Assembly: GCA_937859515.1 (NCBI GenBank)
Contig: CALMAK010000011.1
Span: 31,998 to 95,997, forward strand
Direction of reading: 5' to 3'
Origin: an uncultured Candidatus Saccharibacteria bacterium
GTDB taxonomy: Bacteria > Patescibacteriota > Saccharimonadia > Saccharimonadales > Saccharimonadaceae
DNA length: 64,000 nucleotides
A model generated the notes under the pieces. The model was not told the DNA's origin and searched no databases. It saw nothing but the letters and a program-made list of their open reading frames with translations. This document shows positions 42,688-52,320 of the stretch, one piece after another. Made by a program: the position numbers and the translations under genes. The stretch's first letter is position 1. Each line of letters begins with the position of its first letter.

Positions 42688-43296
42688 ATGGACAAAAAGA
42701 AACTTATTGCGGGTATTATACTGATCGGGCTCGGCATTGGCATGTTTGCCTTAGGATTTACACCAAAAAATAGTGAAATAACGGCCGAAATTGACTCTTG
42801 GAAGCGTGTAAGCAAAGAGGGGATTGAGGCGCAAGGCACACTCGCTTCAACTGAGTCCGTAACTCGCACCGAAGGTACGCGTCGTAATCGCAAGATAGTC
42901 ACGGCATATTGCAATGTCTACGAATTCACCGCAGACAGTAAAACGTATACCGCCAAAGCAGTTGGCGACGATTGCAAAGAAACTCGTGATGAAGCACAAA
43001 AAACCACCACAGCAACAATTGCGTACGACCAAGCAGACCCGGCCACTGCCTTTGTAAAATCTGACGCAACAGTAGCGTATTACAAAGACACTGACAGCCG
43101 CTTAGCTTCGGTCATCTTTGGTACTGTCCTTGTCCTAATCGGCATTTTCGGCATTCGTTCCGCGCGTCCAAAAACACCAGAACAACTTGCCACCATCGAA
43201 GAAAAGCGCCGCAAAGCCCAGGAAGAATACGAAAAAGTCATGGCTGACATTGCCAAAAAGCAGGAAGCAAAGAAGGCCCAAAAACAGCAAAAATAG
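42688..43296 (+). CDS. Two-helix membrane protein, DUF3592-like
   Basis: 202 residues. Helix 1 lies at about 6-24 and helix 2 at about 140-157, with an extracytoplasmic domain between that includes GTLASTESVTRTEGTRRNRK and YEFTADSKTYTAKAVGDD, as in DUF3592 proteins (conserved bTAxV and F strands, unknown function). The C-terminus is a highly charged coiled coil (EEKRRKAQEEYEKVMADIAK, about 170-202). An AAGGAG site precedes the ATG. It is monocistronic; a terminator follows. Confidence 0.75.
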   Translation: MDKKKLIAGIILIGLGIGMFALGFTPKNSEITAEIDSWKRVSKEGIEAQGTLASTESVTRTEGTRRNRKIVTAYCNVYEFTADSKTYTAKAVGDDCKETRDEAQKTTTATIAYDQADPATAFVKSDATVAYYKDTDSRLASVIFGTVLVLIGIFGIRSARPKTPEQLATIEEKRRKAQEEYEKVMADIAKKQEAKKAQKQQK

Positions 43297-43320
43297 GCGG
43301 ATTCGTGCACCACGCATAGA

Positions 43321-43352
43321 TAAAAGAGCTGGGCAGGCGACCAGCTCTTTTA
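43321..43352. terminator. Bidirectional terminator
   Basis: TAAAAGAGCTGG (43321-43332) / CCAGCTCTTTTA (43341-43352), a perfect 12-bp stem with T-runs on both strands. Confidence 0.9.
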
Positions 43353-43357
43353 TGATA

Positions 43358-43414
43358 TTACTTTTCTTTCTTCGGCTTTTTAACTTCTTTTCGCTTGTTC
43401 TGACCTTTGGCCAT
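43358..43414 (-). CDS. Lysine-rich 18-residue micropeptide
   Basis: ORF MAKGQNKRKEVKKPKKEK with stop TAA, ending 5 bases before a strong terminator. AAAGGA lies about 9 bases upstream of the ATG, and a CATAAT element lies farther upstream. Nine of 18 residues are Lys or Arg. Such peptides occur as nucleic-acid- or ribosome-associated microproteins in other bacteria, but I could not name a family. The length alone gives no support; promoter, ribosome site and terminator do. Confidence 0.5.
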   Translation of the reverse strand: MAKGQNKRKEVKKPKKEK

Positions 43415-43549
43415 AGACAACCATCCTTTCGTCTAATTATGCTACGACTACTTGTGCGGATGAATGTTAGCTTTTCATGATGATTTGATAATCTCCTTCG
43501 GTATCAAGTCTAGTATACTATAGACATAGAGAAGGGGAATGAGAAAACA

Positions 43550-45808
43550 ATGACTAAAGCATATCACTCAGATAGGCCTATAGAAACGCCAAATGAAGAC
43601 CAGTTCGGTCGACTATCCTTTGCTCGAAATGTCATAAAGATTATCTCAAGTTTTGGCATAGATGAGAATTTTGTCATCGGTCTATATGCGAAATGGGGTA
43701 TGGGGAAGACTTCAACGATTAATCTCATACAATCAGAGCTGGATAGTAGCAAGAACCTCGAGGGTATCTATGTCAATGCATGGACACTTGGCGGAAGTAC
43801 AGAAAAGATACTTTGGGATATCTTGGAAAAAATTAGCTACGCAACTACAGGTACCACCACACAATCGAGACTGAAGAAGCTAGGCAAAAGCCTGGATAAA
43901 CTATCAAAAGCAGAGCTCCCTTTTGGTATAGAAACAGATGTAGATATCATTGGCGAAGGACATAACGAGACGAAGTTATCGTCTGGTAAAATAGCTAACA
44001 CGATCGGCTACGTCGGCAGGATACTTGCTTCCGGCGATGCCATAAAACACGCTAAAGAGAAAGTTGAAGGGTCGATTAAGGCTAAAGGTATTAAAATGGT
44101 CGTCTTCATTGATGATATCGATCGCCTCAGCAAAGATCAGATTGCCGATATTTTTCGGCTCATCAGTAATATTGCCAACTATGAAGGCGTTACCTTTGTT
44201 CTTGCTTTTGATAAAGAGTACGTCAGCGCCGCACTAGAGGACCAGCTACCAAAGAGGCAAAAGGGTGATGACTACATTGAAAAGATCGTACAAGTGCCAC
44301 TCCACCTTCCGGCAATACATCGCGCCGTACTAGACGATGTATTCACCAAGAAACTACAGAGCGTGCTTGCAGCTACGGACATAACAATTGATGAGCAAGA
44401 AATTGGTCGGTTCCAGTCCTTATACTTTTCTAGTAAGCTGAACAGTTACATCAACTCTCCACGAGCTATAAATAAGATGATGAATGTGCTTCATTCAGTA
44501 TTACCGATCAACCATCATGAGGCAAACACCGTCGACTCAATAGCCATAGAAATAATCCGGGTATTCGACGAAGAATTTTATCAAAAGATTCGAGATAACA
44601 AAGAACTATTGATAGCGGAACGCAGTGACAGTTCGTACAGTAGAGCTGATGATAAAAACTCAGAAAGAATACAGCGAATAACGAAAATATTTGGTACAGA
44701 CAATGAACAACGACTTATAATTATAAAAGATCTATTTCCACAGGTTCAATCACTTATGCATAGTTTTGGCGGCGAAGATGGCAGTGATCTCCGACAGGCT
44801 CAAAGAATCGCTTCAAATAATTATTTTGACATATTCTTCTCTAATTTTGATGAGTCATACGGTGTTTCGGATAAAAGAATCTTAGATATTCTGAGTCATG
44901 CGCAAGACAAAGACGATATCGATAGAGGACTCTCGATTATTAATGAGAAAAACTTCATGGCAGCAATGCAGACGATTAATGATAATCACGACAAGACTGC
45001 AAACAGACTTGATTTTGCGAAAAGTCTTCTGGATATTGCCTCAAGACTACCGGATAAAACTTCCGCGCTGTCACTGAGTCCGCTGGATAAGGTACTGTTC
45101 ACGATTGATGACATTTTCAGAAAATCCGAAACAAAACTGGCATACTACATAGACCTGCTTCGTTATAATTTTGAACTAGACAGAATCGAGTCGCTCCCTG
45201 ATCTCATCAGACAAGTTGTCCTCTATAGCCAAGAAGAGCGATCTCGTGGCGAACCGATTCTTAACGAGAGTGATCTCGCCACATACAAAGAGGCCGCCCT
45301 TGACATCATCCACAAAGTAGCAGCAGCAGATAAGATGCCTCTTAATGCTACAGACGGTCATGCCTATATCTACTCCTACTGGGCGGACTTCGGCACAAAG
45401 TCCGAGGTCGAATCTTACCTTAAGAAACATCTAAAATCTGCGGATAATGTCATAGATTTCATCTCGCAATTCCTAGGAAGATGGTCGAGTTTGACCGCCA
45501 ACAGCGGATACTATAGGAGTGACCTAAATGAAGCAACATACAAGATGATAGGTCAATACATAGATCAAAAATATTTTTACGATATAATCGTAAAAAATAA
45601 AGAATATTCAGCACTCAAGAATATTGCAGCTAACTCCGTAAAGTATCTCGACAGACACAGAAGTGGGTATGACGATAGTATGGTTGAGCTATCGCGAGTA
45701 GGTAACGAGCATACGGCAAAATTCAGAGAGGTTATCGCAGGGCAGTTTATATATCTACATGAGACGCTCCAGTCGTCAGTATCAGAGACACAGGAAATGA
45801 CTGGCTAA
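43550..45808 (+). CDS. KAP-family P-loop NTPase
   Basis: 752 residues. Walker A GLYAKWGMGKTSTI (about 43-56) and Walker B VVFIDDIDRL (about 184-193), followed by FVLAFDKEYV, are the hallmarks of KAP NTPases (PF07693). The usual transmembrane insert between Walker A and B is lacking, so this member looks soluble. The C-terminal 400 residues are helical with no recognised domain. KAP proteins are often in phage-defence loci. It lies 41 bases upstream of a type IIL restriction-modification gene that has its own promoter. A GAAGGGGAATG site serves the start. Confidence 0.85.
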   Translation: MTKAYHSDRPIETPNEDQFGRLSFARNVIKIISSFGIDENFVIGLYAKWGMGKTSTINLIQSELDSSKNLEGIYVNAWTLGGSTEKILWDILEKISYATTGTTTQSRLKKLGKSLDKLSKAELPFGIETDVDIIGEGHNETKLSSGKIANTIGYVGRILASGDAIKHAKEKVEGSIKAKGIKMVVFIDDIDRLSKDQIADIFRLISNIANYEGVTFVLAFDKEYVSAALEDQLPKRQKGDDYIEKIVQVPLHLPAIHRAVLDDVFTKKLQSVLAATDITIDEQEIGRFQSLYFSSKLNSYINSPRAINKMMNVLHSVLPINHHEANTVDSIAIEIIRVFDEEFYQKIRDNKELLIAERSDSSYSRADDKNSERIQRITKIFGTDNEQRLIIIKDLFPQVQSLMHSFGGEDGSDLRQAQRIASNNYFDIFFSNFDESYGVSDKRILDILSHAQDKDDIDRGLSIINEKNFMAAMQTINDNHDKTANRLDFAKSLLDIASRLPDKTSALSLSPLDKVLFTIDDIFRKSETKLAYYIDLLRYNFELDRIESLPDLIRQVVLYSQEERSRGEPILNESDLATYKEAALDIIHKVAAADKMPLNATDGHAYIYSYWADFGTKSEVESYLKKHLKSADNVIDFISQFLGRWSSLTANSGYYRSDLNEATYKMIGQYIDQKYFYDIIVKNKEYSALKNIAANSVKYLDRHRSGYDDSMVELSRVGNEHTAKFREVIAGQFIYLHETLQSSVSETQEMTG

Positions 45809-45848
45809 GGTAAGATCGTCATTTAACTGTAGTATAATAAAGACAATT

Positions 45849-48587
45849 ATGACAAATCTCTCTTGGAATGAAATCACCGACCGCGCCACCGAATTCGCCA
45901 GCAAGTGGCAAGGCGAAACGTACGAAAAGGGCGAAAGCCAGAGTTTTTGGAGTGATTTCCTCGCTGTCTTCGGTATCGATCGCCGCCGTCATGGCGCGTT
46001 TTTTGAATACGCTATCAAAAAGGGCAATGGCGGCCAAGGCTTCATCGATATGTTCTGGCCAGGCAAGCTCCTCGCCGAGCAAAAGTCGGGTGGTAAGAAT
46101 CTGAGCAAGGCCAACATCCAAGCTTACGAATACCTTGAAACCATGCCCGATCACGACCTGCCCGAGGCAATCGTCGTCAGTGATTTTGCTCATTTTCACT
46201 TCATCCAGCTTGAAACCAACGAAAAGGTGGAGTTTTCGCTTGCCGATTTCCCAAAACACGTAAAGCTCTTTGCCTTCCTCCTTGGCCAGACCAGCAAAAA
46301 CATCGCCGAGCAAGACCCCGTCAACCGCAAAGCCGCCGAATCAATGGCCAAGCTTCACAACCAGCTCCGTGACGACAACTACACCGGCCATGATCTTGAG
46401 GTTTTACTCGTTCGCCTCGTTTTCTGTATGTTTGCCGATGATGCTGGTATCTTCGACCATCACGTACTCCACGACTATCTAGGGCAACGCACCAATCAAG
46501 ACGGCTCTGACCTTGGTCCACGTCTTACGCAAATCTTCCAGACACTTCGCACGCCAGTTAGTGAACGTCAATCGAGCCTCGACGAAACAATCGCGAGCTT
46601 GCCGTATGTCAATGGCGGTCTCTTCGAGCAGCCCATTCGCACACCTGAGTTCACCAGCGCCATGCGCAGTGAAATACTTGCCGCCATGCAGCTCGACTGG
46701 TCAAAGGTTAGCCCTGCCATCTTTGGCAGCATGTTCCAGGGGATTATGGACGAAAAGCAGCGCCGTAATCTTGGCGCACATTACACCAGCGAGGTCAACA
46801 TCCTACGCGTTATCAAGCCGCTGTTTCTCGATGATTTATATGCCGAATACACAACAGCCCTCCGTGCTGGTCCACGCAAAAAGTTCGATGAACTTCGCAA
46901 GCTCCAAGATAAACTAGCCAACCTCAAATTCCTCGACCCCGCCTGCGGCAGCGGTAACTTCCTCGTCATCACGTATCGTGAGCTTCGCAAGCTCGAGCAC
47001 AAGATCGTCGCGAGCCTCGCCAAAAACGCAGACCAACAAGATATGTTTGCTAGCGCAGGGGAGGGCGTAGGTAGCCTCAAGGTAAACGTCAACCAAATGT
47101 ATGGCATCGAGATCGAGGAGTTCCCGAGCCTTGTCGCTCAAGTCGCCCTCTGGCTGACCGATCACCAGATGAACATGGAATACTCCGCCGAATCAGGTAG
47201 AACGTTCAAGCGCATCCCGCTCACCGCTAGTGCAACCATTGTAAACGCCAACGCGCTCACGACCGATTGGGCAGACGTCGTCCCACCACAGGAGCTGAGT
47301 TATATTCTTGGTAATCCGCCGTTTATCGGCCATCAGTGGCGCAGCATCGAGCAAGCCGCTGCCATGTCTGATATTTGGGGCAAGGACGGTTCGTTCAGAC
47401 GACTTGATTTTGTAACTTGTTGGTTCAAGAAGTCTGTCGATTTTATGGCGCTCAATCCGCACATCCAAACAGCACTCGTTTCGACAAACTCCATCGCACA
47501 AGGCGAGCAGGTTGCGCCGCTCTGGCAGACATTATTCAACCAAGGTGCGATTATCAATTTCGCCCATCAAACATTCCAATGGACAAACGATGCCAGGGGT
47601 AAAGCAGCCGTTCATTGTGTGATCACTGGTTTTGCGCTATTTAGTAAACCCGAAAAGCGTATCTCTGAATACGTCGATATAAAGGGTGAGCCGAATGAAG
47701 TTGCCGCCACTAACATCAATGGCTATCTCGTGAACGCTCCAAGCGTATTTATCTCGTCACGAAGCAAGCCACCTGCTGGCGTACCCGAACTTGTCAAGGG
47801 AAGTCAGCCAACCGACGGCGGTCATCTCATTCTGACGCCACAAGAAAAAGACGAACTTATCGCTAGCGAACCACTCGCAGAAAAATACATTCGTCAATAT
47901 ATGGGTGGGGCAGAGTTCATTAACAACAAGCTTCGCTACTGTCTATGGCTCAAGAATGTCGATTTAAATGACATTCGCACTATGCCACTTGTCCAGCAGC
48001 GCCTTGAGGGTGTGCGCACTTCGCGCCTTGCTAGTCCAACACCAAGCGTTAAGGAGTTCGCAGCGTATCCGACACTATTTACGCAAGACCGTCAGCCAAC
48101 GACAGATTATCTAGCAATTCCAGAAGTTTCTTCGGAGCGTCGACAATATATTCCAGTGGGATACTTAAGCAATGAAGTCATTGCGAGTAACCAACTGCAG
48201 ATTGTACGAACACCAAGCCTCTACCTATTTGGTTTAGTTACCTCGCGCACCTACGTGGCTTGGATGCGCACTGTTGCCGGTCGCCTAAAGAGTGATTACC
48301 GTCATTCACCCTCTGTTTTCTACAGCTTCCCGCAGCCTGAAACCATCGAATCCCAAAAAGCAGAAATCGAACAACTCGCCCAAGCCATCCTCGACGCCCG
48401 CGCCCAGTTTCCAGACAGTTCACTCGCCGACCTCTACGACCCGCTCACCATGCCGCCATCCCTTGCCAAAGCCCACACCACCCTCGACCGCGCTGTTGAC
48501 AAACTATACTCCAAAACCCCATTCACTTCCGACGCCGAACGAGTTGCATTACTCTTCGAAAAGTATCAGAAGACTAGTGCCAAATAG
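45849..48587 (+). CDS. MmeI-like type IIL restriction-modification enzyme
   Basis: 912 residues, one chain for nuclease and methyltransferase. N-terminal PD-(D/E)XK nuclease: Asp in GFIDMFWPG, then LLAEQKSGG with ExK (about 66-84). A helical linker follows. The gamma-class N6-adenine methyltransferase has DPACGSGNFLVITYRE (about 359) and motif IV YILGNPPFIGHQ (about 487-497). The target-recognition domain occupies about 600-860. In MmeI-type enzymes the specificity domain guides both methylation and cleavage about 20 bases away. TATAAT at about 45834 precedes the ATG by 10 bases. All catalytic residues are present, so it is likely active. Confidence 0.9.
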   Translation: MTNLSWNEITDRATEFASKWQGETYEKGESQSFWSDFLAVFGIDRRRHGAFFEYAIKKGNGGQGFIDMFWPGKLLAEQKSGGKNLSKANIQAYEYLETMPDHDLPEAIVVSDFAHFHFIQLETNEKVEFSLADFPKHVKLFAFLLGQTSKNIAEQDPVNRKAAESMAKLHNQLRDDNYTGHDLEVLLVRLVFCMFADDAGIFDHHVLHDYLGQRTNQDGSDLGPRLTQIFQTLRTPVSERQSSLDETIASLPYVNGGLFEQPIRTPEFTSAMRSEILAAMQLDWSKVSPAIFGSMFQGIMDEKQRRNLGAHYTSEVNILRVIKPLFLDDLYAEYTTALRAGPRKKFDELRKLQDKLANLKFLDPACGSGNFLVITYRELRKLEHKIVASLAKNADQQDMFASAGEGVGSLKVNVNQMYGIEIEEFPSLVAQVALWLTDHQMNMEYSAESGRTFKRIPLTASATIVNANALTTDWADVVPPQELSYILGNPPFIGHQWRSIEQAAAMSDIWGKDGSFRRLDFVTCWFKKSVDFMALNPHIQTALVSTNSIAQGEQVAPLWQTLFNQGAIINFAHQTFQWTNDARGKAAVHCVITGFALFSKPEKRISEYVDIKGEPNEVAATNINGYLVNAPSVFISSRSKPPAGVPELVKGSQPTDGGHLILTPQEKDELIASEPLAEKYIRQYMGGAEFINNKLRYCLWLKNVDLNDIRTMPLVQQRLEGVRTSRLASPTPSVKEFAAYPTLFTQDRQPTTDYLAIPEVSSERRQYIPVGYLSNEVIASNQLQIVRTPSLYLFGLVTSRTYVAWMRTVAGRLKSDYRHSPSVFYSFPQPETIESQKAEIEQLAQAILDARAQFPDSSLADLYDPLTMPPSLAKAHTTLDRAVDKLYSKTPFTSDAERVALLFEKYQKTSAK

Positions 48588-48613
48588 GACAGCCGCTATA
48601 GAGTGATATTGTC

Positions 48614-50860
48614 TTAACTAAAGTCAACCTCTTCATCAGCAGCAGCGTAGATATCTACCTGTGTATCGACATCAATCTGCTCTACTAGCCAACCGCGTAA
48701 CTGACATTTCTGGATAAATGTAGAGATTCGATTCTTATCATTTATCTCTTTCAGGGTGGCAACAATTCCAAACCTAATATTCTCTCCGTCGTTATTATTG
48801 AGGCGCTCGTTTGTTTTGACACTCAATCCCCATAGCCCGTCTTCGTACGCGACTTTTGACCGTGTTCGAGAAGTATATTTGTCCTGCACGCGTTTGGTAT
48901 TATCCCATTTTCGATACAAGATTCGTGCATCACGCTCGTTAACACCATGGAATTCGCCATCTAGCGCCTGCTGAACATTTCCGTTGATTGCTTTTACATA
49001 CTTACCACTACTTAACTTGCCGTCGGCAATTCGTCCAAAGTATAGATCCAGCTCTGTATTGGTGTAGTCTACGCCTTGATCAATAGAGCAGTTGGGGAAG
49101 TAGCAGAGCGTAGCACGAGCAACAAATGGGTGATAGCCACCGTCAACTGGGATGGGGAGATTATAATTGTATGTATCCCACTTCTTTGATGTTCCAGTTA
49201 TAACGAAGCGGATCTCACTGTCTGATGTCTTAACAATATTATCAATATGCGTGGGTACAATCCCGTGACCGATATATGGCATCAGGGTAGGATCGGCATC
49301 CTGCGCATCCCAGCCTGCTGCTGCATCAATTATAAGTGCCTTAGCAGCCTCTCTGCTCATGCCGAGCACATGAATCAAATATGCTAGCTTTCGCGTAACC
49401 CACGGAGCAGCAAAAGATGTGCCAGTTTTCCAAGCCTGACCAGTCGGAAGGCAAACACGAATAGCGCCATCGTCATCTCCACCAAATACACATACATCCG
49501 GTTTATTGTAAAAAGATAACACCGTACCTTTGCGCGAATATGATGCTGACTCACGAGATGCATTAACCGCATTGACGACGACCGAATTTATCGAATCAGC
49601 AGGAGAGCCAATTAGTCTACCTCTAGATTCGTGCGATTCCTTGTTTGTTCCGGAAACGACAAAAATAATATCATAGTCATATTGCAGACGATCAAGCATT
49701 GCGGCTACTGGAGATATGGAGTTCTTGTTAATTTCAAATTTCGATCCGAGGGAAAGATTCCATACTTTTATGTCTGGGTTTTTCTGTACGACACCACGGA
49801 TTAACTTCATCACTGTGAATGCGTTGAAGGTTTTACCTGTAACCACGTTAAAATGCCTTACTCTAAATCGTCCACAGCCGTCATCGAGACCAGGATTCAT
49901 TGTCGGTCCATCAACTACGATTGATGTTACCGAAGTGCCGTGTATATGGTCATCTGAAGATCTAGGTATCTCCTTATCAATCTCATCTCTGTAGTCAACC
50001 CACTCGTGAAAGTAAACTTGGTCACTGAATGCCGTGTCGATCACACCAACAATAGGCTCGTTGGTTGGCGAAGGGATCGAGATAGGGCTAGCTACAGTTA
50101 TTTGACCAGCCGATAGTCCTTCGTCTAGTGGAGTTTCTTTATCGACAGACATCGCCGCCAAAAACGGCGCTTTGTCATTGAGGGTATTAACTTGATTTTT
50201 ACTCAGCAAAAGCGTGTTATCTTCATATGTCCCTGGTAGTAAATCAATACCGATTTTGTGCATTAAAGCTTCGGTACTCATGCCGATATCGTATATAGTG
50301 ACGATAGAATCTTGTGCCGGAACGTTTCGTTGTGTAATCTTGAAATTACTAACATGATACGCATCGACAACGATATTACGAAGCTTGTTAGGCGAGAGAT
50401 CGCCATATGACGCGTAATCAACCGCATCGGGAAGATCAGCAATCTGGTCATACGAAACCTCACCTCCAAAAACCCTCTCAGATTCGAGAATGGCTTTTGC
50501 ATGAGTGAGTTTTGCAATACTTATGTCGAGGATGTCAACATTCTGGGCATAATGCGTGATGATATGTCTATCTCCACTGTCGGAAAATCGAGCACCAACA
50601 ATCTTGATGCCAGCCCCTCTAAGTAGAGTTTGGATACGATTGCTTTTTGGCACCACCGTTCGATATTCAACATCGACGAGTGCGCCTGGCAATAGGGTAT
50701 TGGTTTGCCACCACTCGCGGATTCCCTCTAGTTGTCGAATTAGCAAGTCAAGGTGTTCAGCTTTCACGGGCCTCGCACCAGCATGAATATTACGCCCGCC
50801 ACCACCCGGCCCACGTTCTACCTGTTCCATTCGTCCTCGTAATCGTAGAATGTTATTCAT
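48614..50860 (-). CDS. Subtilisin-like (S8) protease, IetS-like
   Basis: 748 residues, no signal peptide, so cytoplasmic. The catalytic triad is visible: Asp in GVIDTAF (about 277-283), His in HIHGTSVTSIV (about 303) and Ser in GTSFAAPWVTRK (about 480); the oxyanion Asn is in VVSGTNKES. An unusual 250-residue N-terminal region and a 200-residue C-terminal beta-rich region flank the protease. The start ATG overlaps the stop of the upstream AAA+ gene in TAATG, so translation is coupled. The AAA+ ATPase plus S8 protease arrangement matches the IetAS anti-phage system reported by Gao et al. (2020). Confidence 0.85.
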   Translation of the reverse strand: MNNILRLRGRMEQVERGPGGGGRNIHAGARPVKAEHLDLLIRQLEGIREWWQTNTLLPGALVDVEYRTVVPKSNRIQTLLRGAGIKIVGARFSDSGDRHIITHYAQNVDILDISIAKLTHAKAILESERVFGGEVSYDQIADLPDAVDYASYGDLSPNKLRNIVVDAYHVSNFKITQRNVPAQDSIVTIYDIGMSTEALMHKIGIDLLPGTYEDNTLLLSKNQVNTLNDKAPFLAAMSVDKETPLDEGLSAGQITVASPISIPSPTNEPIVGVIDTAFSDQVYFHEWVDYRDEIDKEIPRSSDDHIHGTSVTSIVVDGPTMNPGLDDGCGRFRVRHFNVVTGKTFNAFTVMKLIRGVVQKNPDIKVWNLSLGSKFEINKNSISPVAAMLDRLQYDYDIIFVVSGTNKESHESRGRLIGSPADSINSVVVNAVNASRESASYSRKGTVLSFYNKPDVCVFGGDDDGAIRVCLPTGQAWKTGTSFAAPWVTRKLAYLIHVLGMSREAAKALIIDAAAGWDAQDADPTLMPYIGHGIVPTHIDNIVKTSDSEIRFVITGTSKKWDTYNYNLPIPVDGGYHPFVARATLCYFPNCSIDQGVDYTNTELDLYFGRIADGKLSSGKYVKAINGNVQQALDGEFHGVNERDARILYRKWDNTKRVQDKYTSRTRSKVAYEDGLWGLSVKTNERLNNNDGENIRFGIVATLKEINDKNRISTFIQKCQLRGWLVEQIDVDTQVDIYAAADEEVDFS

Positions 50861-51918
50861 TATGTATTTAGCTCTCTCGCTACTGTACTCTTAGATACGC
50901 CTGTTAACGCTTCAATTTCGCGCAGTGTATATCCCTGCTTATACAACTTCTTCATATCGATATCTTTCTCCTCGACATTATTGAACACGGTATACAGTCG
51001 CTTGAGATAGTCAAACTCACTATCAGGGGCACTAAATGCAAGTGATGTTTTTATGATATTTTTCAAATCACCAGGATAGGGTAGGCTATCCTGTGAGGCT
51101 AGTATTTTTCTGAAAAGTCTCATATTACGTCCAGCCGACTTGAATCGCACAAGCAAGTCAGAGAGGATCACTTCTGCCGACCTGACCAGATCATCCCTAC
51201 TATAGCGGCTGAAGTTAATGGTCGCATCAAATCGTCGAGTCAATGCCTTGTCAAACTGCTCAAACAAGTTAGTCGTTGCAATCAGTACAATCCTTTCGTC
51301 AAGACCATCCATTGCTTTCAGAAATGATGATGTGACGCGACCCATTTCTCGCACATCTCGCGAGTTAATCCTATCAAGGGCAATGGCATCAATCTCGTCT
51401 ATCAAAATAATAACCTTTTCGGGGTTCGGAAGCTTTCTTAGTTCTTCAAATACAGTACTTATATTCTTCTGTGTTTCACCAAGCCGACTATTGATCAAAC
51501 TGTCGAAATCAATCATAAACAATTCTCTCTGAAGCATAGAGGCGACTCGCTTGACAGACTCAGTCTTGCCAGTACCTGGTGCGCCCTCAAATAGGAACTT
51601 ATGTACGCCAACACCATGCTGAATGGCATTAATAGCACCCATGATATCTTTTTCTATCTCCGAAGGTAGCGGAGGGTACGCCCCCGTATTCAAGTTAATT
51701 TTAGTGAAGTGCGACATTCTGCCATCGTACTCCTGTGGCGAAAAAGTGTTTACTCCTGACATTACCGCCATAATATATTCAGCAAGCTGTGTATCACCGA
51801 TACTATTGAAATAGCGGGCAATATCATACGCCTCGGTTCGAAAGCCGGCATCGTTGTGCTCAGCATAATACTTAATAAGATTTAGGATGTTTTTCTTTTT
51901 TATCTGTGGTGCACTCAT
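50860..51918 (-). CDS. AAA+ ATPase with C-terminal HTH, IetA-like
   Basis: 352 residues. An N-terminal helical region (1-100) precedes the AAA+ module with Walker A FEGAPGTGKTES (about 109-120), Walker B VIILIDEIDAIA (about 167-178), sensor 1 LIATTNLFEQF and an arginine-finger segment DKALTRRFDATIN. The last 30 residues (GYTLREIEALTGVSKSTVAR) form a helix-turn-helix of the resolvase/Hin type, not expected on a protease partner, and may be for autoregulation. TAATAT lies 7 bases before the ATG, so it is leaderless. It is coupled to the S8 protease and presumably gates its activity on infection. Confidence 0.85.
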   Translation of the reverse strand: MSAPQIKKKNILNLIKYYAEHNDAGFRTEAYDIARYFNSIGDTQLAEYIMAVMSGVNTFSPQEYDGRMSHFTKINLNTGAYPPLPSEIEKDIMGAINAIQHGVGVHKFLFEGAPGTGKTESVKRVASMLQRELFMIDFDSLINSRLGETQKNISTVFEELRKLPNPEKVIILIDEIDAIALDRINSRDVREMGRVTSSFLKAMDGLDERIVLIATTNLFEQFDKALTRRFDATINFSRYSRDDLVRSAEVILSDLLVRFKSAGRNMRLFRKILASQDSLPYPGDLKNIIKTSLAFSAPDSEFDYLKRLYTVFNNVEEKDIDMKKLYKQGYTLREIEALTGVSKSTVARELNT

Positions 51919-51925
51919 ACTATCT

Positions 51926-51931
51926 ATATTA
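51926..51931 (-). promoter_or_regulatory. -10 element of the leaderless IetA-like gene
   Basis: TAATAT on the minus strand, 7 bases, ATG at 51918. Confidence 0.55.
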
Positions 51932-52071
51932 CACTAGCTGGGAAATTGAAGCAATACTTTGGGACAAGAAAGTCTTGTATTCATCTAGTTCTGCTGGTAT
52001 TCTATATATAGAAACGATGAGTGAAACTCGGGACACAAAAACGCGATAAAGCCATGCGGAGGGTAAAAGAA

Positions 52072-52134
52072 ATGGCTAGAAAGGGGATGTTGTATAAAAA
52101 TGCCAAGGTTTATCTTAAACAACCAAGAGTATGA
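52072..52134 (+). CDS. Possible 20-residue leader peptide
   Basis: ORF MARKGMLYKNAKVYLKQPRV with GGAGGG upstream; it overlaps the next gene in another frame. It could couple translation or be chance. Confidence 0.3.
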   Translation: MARKGMLYKNAKVYLKQPRV

Positions 52135-52318
52135 CGGTCATCATGAAGTACATGATACCAGCCAGCATTGCAACAGTAAGACGTATCCAGCACCAGAGAA
52201 TCAAATTGATCTCGGCTACTACGACACCTGTGGTCAGGCCATAGCAGCGGCTGAAGCGCGTTATCCGCAAGCGGATATTGACGGTTGCTACTATTGTACG
52301 ACCTGCCATACAAAGTAA
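52100..52318 (+). CDS. Small Cys/His protein with C-terminal DGCYYCTTCHTK motif
   Basis: 72 residues. His and Cys (DTSQHCNSKTY) precede a Cys-x2-Cys-His cluster (DTCGQA; GCYYCTTCHTK), the pattern of small zinc-binding domains such as Ada-type or treble-clef-like modules, where the tail CxxC-H-TK is common. AAAGGGG lies 10 bases before ATG 52100. It sits beside the defence island and could bind DNA or RNA, but nothing shows a target. Two hairpins follow, the second a likely terminator. Confidence 0.65.
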   Translation: MPRFILNNQEYDGHHEVHDTSQHCNSKTYPAPENQIDLGYYDTCGQAIAAAEARYPQADIDGCYYCTTCHTK

Positions 52319-52320
52319 GA

